NCBI GenBank assembly: GCA_946478675.1 | Contig: CAMLEF010000146.1 | Span: 1-10,334 of the forward strand | Source: an uncultured Flavobacteriales bacterium | GTDB taxonomy: Bacteria > Bacteroidota > Bacteroidia > Palsa-965 | Length of the DNA stretch: 10,334 bases | Reading direction: 5' to 3' | Part shown: one piece after another, positions 5,497 to 10,334 of the stretch | Layout of the letters: the number at the start of each line of letters is the position of its first letter | Numbering within the stretch: the first letter of the stretch is position 1 | The notes under the pieces: model-generated | What the model saw: only the letters and a program-made list of their open reading frames with translations | What the model was told of the DNA's origin: nothing | Database searches by the model: none | Program-made: the position numbers and the translations under genes

Positions 5497-5871
5497 ATGA
5501 AGTACATCCTCATTGCCGTGCTCGCGTTTACCGTGATCACCGGCTGCAAGAAGAACGGGACGGGCGGAAAAGCCAACGTTCACGCCAACATCAAGCACCA
5601 TACGACGCCGATCAAGGGCGCAACACTTTACGTCAAGTTCGACGCGAAGGAGCTGCCGTCCGATCCCACCAATAATTACGACCTGAAAGAAACCGGTTGC
5701 AACCTCTGCACGGATATTCACGTGGAAGGATTGCTCCCCGGAAATTATTACCTGTACGCGGTGGGTTTCGACAGCACCATTATGCAGCCCGTTTCAGGCG
5801 GAACGTCTGTGCGCATTCCGTGGAGCAACCGGAAAAACGATATTGAAACGGATGTTCCTGTTGTCGAATAA
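5497..5871 (+). CDS. small lipoprotein with a CxxC motif
   Basis: A 124-residue lipoprotein: hydrophobic stretch, then the lipobox VITGC with lipidated C17 followed by KKNGTGG. The body looks like one beta-sandwich of the transthyretin or carboxypeptidase-regulatory kind (KGATLYVKFDAKEL, then VEGLLPGNYYLYAVGFD). Between these lies C68-NL-C71, a possible metal-binding or redox pair, and there is an HH pair at 34-35. Proteins of this kind are found beside RND metal pumps in Bacteroidota and have no established role that I know. It stands between the His-rich gene and the pump gene in the same direction, with 48 bases before the pump. A role in metal capture at the membrane surface is a guess from context. 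Confidence 0.78.
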   Translation: MKYILIAVLAFTVITGCKKNGTGGKANVHANIKHHTTPIKGATLYVKFDAKELPSDPTNNYDLKETGCNLCTDIHVEGLLPGNYYLYAVGFDSTIMQPVSGGTSVRIPWSNRKNDIETDVPVVE

Positions 5872-5919
5872 TAATTTGACTGCCGCCTGCTTTACTGCCG
5901 GCGGAAAAAACGCTTTGCT

Positions 5920-8900
5920 ATGCTTAATCAAATCATATCGTTCTCGATAAAAAACAAGCTCATCGTCGGCATTTTCGTCCTGGCGCTGATCGGTTACGGC
6001 AGCTACCAATTCACGCGGCTGCCGATCGACGCAGTGCCGGATATCACCGACAACCAGGTGCAGGTCATTACGATCTGTCCTGCGCTGGGTGCTCCCGACG
6101 TGGAACGCCTCATCACGTTTCCCATCGAGCAGGGGAACAGCAATATTCCCGGGTTGAAAAACATCCGCAGCTTTTCGCGCTTCGGTCTTTCGGTTGTGAC
6201 GATCGTCTTCGATGATGACGTCGACGTGTACTGGGCGCGACAACAGGTTTCGGAACGCCTGCAGGGAGTGCAGGAACAGATCCCGAAAGAATTCGGCATT
6301 CCGAAACTCGCGCCGGTAACGACGGGCCTCGGTGAGATCTATCAATACACCGTGCGGCCGGAAAAAGGTTACGAGAAAAAGTACACCCCGATGGAGCTGC
6401 GTACCATCCAGGATTGGATCGTGCGCCGGCAATTGGTGGGCGTGCCGGGCGTGGCCGACGTGAGCAGCTTCGGCGGCTACCTCAAGCAGTATGAAATTGC
6501 CGTCGATCCTGCGAGGCTCAACGCGAACAACATCACGATCAGTGACGTGTTCAATGCGCTGCACAGCAACAACCAGAACACCGGCGGCGCTTACATCGAA
6601 AAAGGACCGACGGTACTTTTCATTCGCAGCGAAGGCCTCGTCGGCGATACGAACGACATCAAAAACATCGTCGTGAAAACGCTCGCTGACGGAACGCCGC
6701 TTTTTGTGCGCGATGTCGCGGAAGTGCGTTACGGTCATGCGACGCGTTACGGCGCGATGACCTACAACGGCGAGATGGAAGTTTCCGGCGCGGTGGTGAT
6801 GATGCTCAAAGGCGCGAACAGCAACGAAGTCATCGGCAACATCAAGGAACGCGTGGCGCAGATCCAGAAAACATTGCCGGAAGGCGTAGTGATCGATGCG
6901 TTCCTCGACCGCACGAAAATGGTGAACAGCGCGATCGGAACGGTGGAGCAGAATCTTCTCGAAGGCGCGCTCATCGTCATCTTCATTCTCGTGCTGTTCC
7001 TCGGCAACCTGCGCGCAGGATTCGTCGTCGCTTCCGTTATTCCGCTGGCAATGCTGTTTGCCGTGATCATGATGAATCTCTTCGGCGTGAGCGGAAACCT
7101 GATGAGCCTCGGCGCGCTCGATTTCGGATTGATCGTCGACGGCGCTGTGATCATTGTGGAAGCGGTGATGCACCGGCTCTCGCACAGTACGAAGTTCGGT
7201 CACGCCGCGCGGCTCGACCAGGCGACGATGGATGCGGAAGTGAAGAGCTCGGCCCGCCGCATGATGAACAGCGCGGTGTTCGGGCAGATCATCATTCTCA
7301 TCGTGTACCTGCCGATCTTCACGCTGCAGGGCATCGAAGGAAAAATGTTTCGCCCGATGGCGCAGACGGTTGCTTTTGCGCTGCTCGGCGCGTTCATCCT
7401 CTCGCTGACGTATGTGCCGGTGATGAGCTCGGTGCTGCTGAGCAAAAATGTATCGAGCCGCAAAACCATTTCGGATCGCATGATGGACCGTGTCGGACGC
7501 TGGTACCGTCGCGGGCTCGACAAGATCATGAACATTCCGAAGACGACGGTCGGCATTGTGATTGGACTTTTTGCTTTAGCGGTGATCGTGATGACGCAGC
7601 TCGGCGGTGAATTCATTCCTTCGCTCGAAGAAGGTGACTTCGCTGTAGAAACGCGCGTGCTCACCGGCAGCAATCTTAAAACATCGACGACTGCCGTTTC
7701 CACCGGCGCGCGCCTCCTGCTCGAGAAATTTCCGGAAGTGGAAGAAGTCGTCGGCAAAACGGGCAGCAGTGAAATTCCCGTCGACCCGATGCCGATCGAT
7801 GCGAGCGACATGATGGTGATCCTGAAAGACAAAAGCGAATGGACCTCGGCAAAGTCATTCGACGAGCTCGCGGAAAAAATGAGCAAGGAGCTCGAAGCGG
7901 TGCCGGGTGTAACGTTCGGCTTCCAGTATCCCGTGCAAATGCGTTTCAACGAGCTGATGACCGGCGCCCGACAGGATGTGGTCTGCAAGATCTACGGCGA
8001 GAATCTCGATACGCTCGCGCTGTATGCGAAGAAGCTCGGCAACATCGTGAACACCATCGACGGCACGCGTGATCTGTACATCGAAGCCGTCACCGGCATG
8101 CCGCAGATCGTCATTCGCTACAACCGTCCGGCAATCGCGCAGTACGGTTTGAAGATCGAAGACATCAACAATGTCGTGACGACGGCGTTCGCAGGACAGA
8201 GCAGCGGCATGGTGTACGAAGGTGAAAAACGTTTCGACCTTGTCGTGCGCCTGCTCGGTGAGCGACGGAAAAACCTGCAGGACGTGCAAACGCTGCTCGT
8301 GCCGACGCCTTCCGGAACGCAGGTGCCGCTGTACCAGGTGGCGAGCGTGGAAGAGGAGGATGGCCCGAATCAGATTCAGCGTGAAAATGCGCAACGAAGA
8401 ATCGTCGTCGGTTTCAACGTGCGTGGCCGCGACGTGCAGAGCATCGTGAAGGAATTGCAGGAGAAGGTGAACAAGCAGGTGAAATTTCCTCCGGGATATT
8501 TTCCGAAGTACGGCGGTGCGTTTGAAAATCTCGAGAAAGCGAAGAAGCGTCTCGGCATTGCGGTGCCCGTTTCGTTGCTGCTCATTTTCCTGATGCTGTA
8601 TTTCGCATTCCGTTCCGTGAAGCAGGGATTGCTCATCTACACGGCCATCCCGCTTTCGGCGATCGGCGGCATTTTTGCACTGGCGCTGCGCGGCATGCCG
8701 TTCAGCATTTCGGCGGGCATCGGCTTCGTTGCATTGTCCGGTGTAGCGGTGCTGAACGGGATCGTGCTGATCGCGGAGTTCAATCGTTTGCGCAAAGAAG
8801 GCCGCGATGATCTCCGGCAGATCGTGCACGAAGGAACGGAAACGCGACTGCGCCCGATCCTGATGACGGCGTTCGTTGCTTCGCTCGGATTTTTACCGAT

Positions 8901-10263
8901 GGCATTGAGCAACGGTGCCGGTGCCGAAGTGCAGCGTCCGCTCGCAACCGTTGTCATCGGCGGATTGCTGATCGCAACGTTCCTCACCTTATTCGTTCTT
9001 CCCGTGCTTTACATCCTTTTTGAAAAACGAAACATGAAACCGAAAGTCCAGGCTTCTTCCGCCTTGCTGATCCTCGCGTTCCTGCTGGGCGCATCGCAGG
9101 CCAAAGCGCAAACGCCGATCACGCTGCAGGCAGCAACCGATACTGCCTTGAAGAATAATCTTTCGCTGCGCAACGAAAAGCTAAACGCAGATTATTTGCA
9201 GGCGATGAAAGGAACAGCGTGGAATGTGCCGCAAACGACTGTCGCCGGTGAATACGGCCAGATGAACAGCGCGTATTCCGATAATCGCATCAGCATCACG
9301 CAGAGCGTGCAGTTTCCATCGGTGTACACGCGGCAGAAAACGGTGCTGAAAAGCGAATGGCAAAGCGGCGTGTTGAATGTCGCGTTGAAAGAGAACGAGC
9401 TGCGCAAACAGGTGGCGGAAGTGTATTACGACATGGTGTACCTGTTGCAGAAGAAAAAATTGCTGCAGCACACCGACAGCATGTACGCGACCTTCCAGCA
9501 AAACGCAGAGCTTCGTTTCCGTAAAGGCGAAAGCAACGTGCTCGAAAAAGCTACTGCCGAAACACAGCGCGGACAAATCGCTCAGCAGCTGCTGCAGCTG
9601 GACCAGGACCTCGCCGTCTTGCAATTGCGATTCAGACTGCTGCTGAATACGCCGTTGAGTTATTTGCCGGCGGATGAAACAAAGCTGCCGCTGCCCGCCA
9701 CTGCCGACACGACTGCGATTCGCCGACATCCGTACGTGAATTTGCTTCGGCAGCAGCAGGAGACGGGACGTGCGCGTTACCGGCTGGAACGTTCGAAGCT
9801 CGCGCCGGAATTGTTTTTTACTTACAACAACATGAGCATGCGCGGCTACGGCGCCGACGAGCAGTTTTATAATTCAGCGGCGCGTTTCCAGTCGTTCCAG
9901 GTCGGCATCGGTATTCCGTTGTTCTTCTGTGCGCAGCGCTCCGGCATTCGTGCGGCGAAGATCGGCTGGACGATGGCGCAAACGAATTACGAAGCGGGCG
10001 TGCAATCCATGCAGCTGCAGTACCAGCAGGCGTGGGCGACGTACACAAAAAATCTTCAGCAGGTTTCTTATTATGAAAATGCCGCGCTGAAAAACGCCGA
10101 CACGATCGCATCTGCCGCCGATGAGCAATACAAAAGCGGCGAGATCAGTTACCTCGAATGGGTGCTGCTCACCAACCAGGCGATCGCCATCCGCAGCGAA
10201 TACCTCGACGCGGTAAAAAATCTCAACCTCAGCATTATTGAATTGAACTCCTTTTTGAAATAA
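5920..10263 (+). CDS. fused CzcA-type RND metal pump and TolC-like outer-membrane protein
   Basis: One open frame of 1447 residues. Residues 1-1038 are a complete heavy-metal RND pump: TM1 at 9-31, periplasmic porter domain to about 340, TM2-TM6 to about 510, TM7 near 541-560, second porter domain, and last TMs from about 878 to 1034. The TM4 signature DFGLIVDGA (401-409) with D401, D407 and E414 matches the CzcA proton-relay residues. E678 in FNELMTG stands where CusA has a metal-binding Met, so divalent cations (Zn, Co, Ni, Cd) are the likelier cargo. Residues 1039-1447 are a TolC/OEP-like factor with its own signal peptide (M1039 to A1063, cleavage at AKA before QTP). It has long coiled-coil helices and short outer-membrane strands (RISITQSVQFP, QVGIGIPLFF). 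Such fusions are known in Bacteroidota. The inner- and outer-membrane parts must be separated or span the periplasm; the internal signal favours cleavage. Confidence 0.92.
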   Translation: MLNQIISFSIKNKLIVGIFVLALIGYGSYQFTRLPIDAVPDITDNQVQVITICPALGAPDVERLITFPIEQGNSNIPGLKNIRSFSRFGLSVVTIVFDDDVDVYWARQQVSERLQGVQEQIPKEFGIPKLAPVTTGLGEIYQYTVRPEKGYEKKYTPMELRTIQDWIVRRQLVGVPGVADVSSFGGYLKQYEIAVDPARLNANNITISDVFNALHSNNQNTGGAYIEKGPTVLFIRSEGLVGDTNDIKNIVVKTLADGTPLFVRDVAEVRYGHATRYGAMTYNGEMEVSGAVVMMLKGANSNEVIGNIKERVAQIQKTLPEGVVIDAFLDRTKMVNSAIGTVEQNLLEGALIVIFILVLFLGNLRAGFVVASVIPLAMLFAVIMMNLFGVSGNLMSLGALDFGLIVDGAVIIVEAVMHRLSHSTKFGHAARLDQATMDAEVKSSARRMMNSAVFGQIIILIVYLPIFTLQGIEGKMFRPMAQTVAFALLGAFILSLTYVPVMSSVLLSKNVSSRKTISDRMMDRVGRWYRRGLDKIMNIPKTTVGIVIGLFALAVIVMTQLGGEFIPSLEEGDFAVETRVLTGSNLKTSTTAVSTGARLLLEKFPEVEEVVGKTGSSEIPVDPMPIDASDMMVILKDKSEWTSAKSFDELAEKMSKELEAVPGVTFGFQYPVQMRFNELMTGARQDVVCKIYGENLDTLALYAKKLGNIVNTIDGTRDLYIEAVTGMPQIVIRYNRPAIAQYGLKIEDINNVVTTAFAGQSSGMVYEGEKRFDLVVRLLGERRKNLQDVQTLLVPTPSGTQVPLYQVASVEEEDGPNQIQRENAQRRIVVGFNVRGRDVQSIVKELQEKVNKQVKFPPGYFPKYGGAFENLEKAKKRLGIAVPVSLLLIFLMLYFAFRSVKQGLLIYTAIPLSAIGGIFALALRGMPFSISAGIGFVALSGVAVLNGIVLIAEFNRLRKEGRDDLRQIVHEGTETRLRPILMTAFVASLGFLPMALSNGAGAEVQRPLATVVIGGLLIATFLTLFVLPVLYILFEKRNMKPKVQASSALLILAFLLGASQAKAQTPITLQAATDTALKNNLSLRNEKLNADYLQAMKGTAWNVPQTTVAGEYGQMNSAYSDNRISITQSVQFPSVYTRQKTVLKSEWQSGVLNVALKENELRKQVAEVYYDMVYLLQKKKLLQHTDSMYATFQQNAELRFRKGESNVLEKATAETQRGQIAQQLLQLDQDLAVLQLRFRLLLNTPLSYLPADETKLPLPATADTTAIRRHPYVNLLRQQQETGRARYRLERSKLAPELFFTYNNMSMRGYGADEQFYNSAARFQSFQVGIGIPLFFCAQRSGIRAAKIGWTMAQTNYEAGVQSMQLQYQQAWATYTKNLQQVSYYENAALKNADTIASAADEQYKSGEISYLEWVLLTNQAIAIRSEYLDAVKNLNLSIIELNSFLK
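9034..9111 (+). other. internal signal peptide at the RND-TolC junction
   Basis: Codons 1039-1063 read as an independent Sec signal peptide: Met-Lys start, hydrophobic SSALLILAFLLG, and an AKA cleavage site before Gln-Thr-Pro, ending near base 9108. The ATG at 9034 follows an A-rich stretch (gaaaaacgaaac), a plausible Bacteroidota ribosome entry, so separate initiation of the TolC part is possible. The bases ATGA at 9034-9037 contain a stop codon in another frame. Confidence 0.7.
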
Positions 10264-10268
10264 CAGCC

Positions 10269-10334
10269 ATGAAATATTCTCTTTTCTTCCTCGTCGTGCT
10301 GCTCTATGCCTGCGGCAGCAAACCCCAACCGGAA
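10269..10334 (+). CDS. start of a lipoprotein, probably the periplasmic adaptor (CusB/CzcB-like); runs off right edge
   Basis: Twenty-two codons are visible: a Lys-containing start, the hydrophobic stretch LFFLVVLL, then the lipobox LYAC with C15 as the lipidated residue, followed by GSKPQPE. It begins five bases after the stop codon of the pump gene, so it belongs to the same operon. In Bacteroidota the gene after an RND-TolC fusion of this type is usually the membrane-fusion adaptor, which is a lipoprotein with just this kind of N-terminus. The visible residues prove only a lipoprotein; the adaptor role is inferred from position. Confidence 0.65.
   Translation, partial: MKYSLFFLVVLLYACGSKPQPE

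Noticed and set aside
5872..5919. Promoter or terminator directly before the pump gene
   Set aside because: TAATTTG (5872-5878) lacks one base of the -7 consensus and no -33 box fits; the CCGCC/GGCGG stem is short and followed by A rather than T.
5794..7203. Long minus-strand open frame (469 codons) opposite the pump gene
   Set aside because: It is a shadow of GC-biased codons in the pump gene. Its protein is very rich in His, Arg and Asp, has no signal or domain, and the plus strand is plainly coding. The same holds for minus-strand frames at 7200-7988, 7855-8829, 2961-3878 and 1302-2096.
1..10334. CRISPR arrays, insertion sequences, tRNA or rRNA genes, toxin or phage genes
   Set aside because: I saw no regular spaced repeats, transposase motifs, terminal inverted repeats, tRNA-like folds or defence-type domains on either strand.

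Overview
The window looks like part of the chromosome (or a large accessory island) of a Bacteroidota bacterium, probably of the Chitinophaga/Sphingobacteria side. The main evidence is two secreted proteins ending in type IX secretion (T9SS) sorting domains, promoters of the Bacteroidota type (TAnnTTTG), A-rich translation starts without strong Shine-Dalgarno sequences, and several small protein families typical of this phylum. The theme is heavy-metal handling: a multicopper oxidase, small His-rich and Cys-rich exported proteins, and a CzcA-type efflux pump, with a small sulfur-related cluster in the middle.

Layout. 1-449 (minus): N-terminal part of an exported TPR-like protein that runs off the left edge. 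450-840: a gene-poor gap with a terminator that follows no recognisable gene, then the promoter of the next gene. 841-1233: a small Cys-rich exported protein of the HYC_CC_PP type, whose stop codon lies in the loop of its own terminator. 1305-2189 and 2202-3881: a likely two-gene unit encoding a T9SS-exported protein of unknown role and a T9SS-exported multicopper oxidase, closed by a strong terminator. 4004-4925: a half-size TSUP/TauE-type membrane protein, a DUF6132-type membrane protein and a single-domain rhodanese. 5019-10334: a His-rich exported protein, a small lipoprotein with a CxxC motif, a 1447-residue fusion of an RND pump with a TolC-like outer-membrane protein, and the start of a lipoprotein that is probably the periplasmic adaptor.

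How the parts could work together (inference): the fused pump plus the adaptor would form a trans-envelope metal exporter. Its transmembrane proton-relay motif and a glutamate at the periplasmic site resemble CzcA (divalent cations) rather than CusA (Cu/Ag). The surface oxidase would handle copper outside the cell. The TSUP/DUF6132/rhodanese trio probably moves or detoxifies sulfur species.

The most unusual signal I see is regulatory: TSUP and DUF6132 each carry a Crp/Fnr-like operator (one perfect, one degenerate) exactly 21 nt ahead of near-identical -7 boxes. Other points are three promoters placed so close to ATG that the mRNAs should be leaderless, a direct repeat inside a hairpin touching the efflux promoter, a signal peptide buried inside the RND-TolC fusion with an ATGA relic at the junction, and two terminators built on the same pattern. 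I see no clearly unknown multi-gene system; the gene families are recognisable for Bacteroidota.
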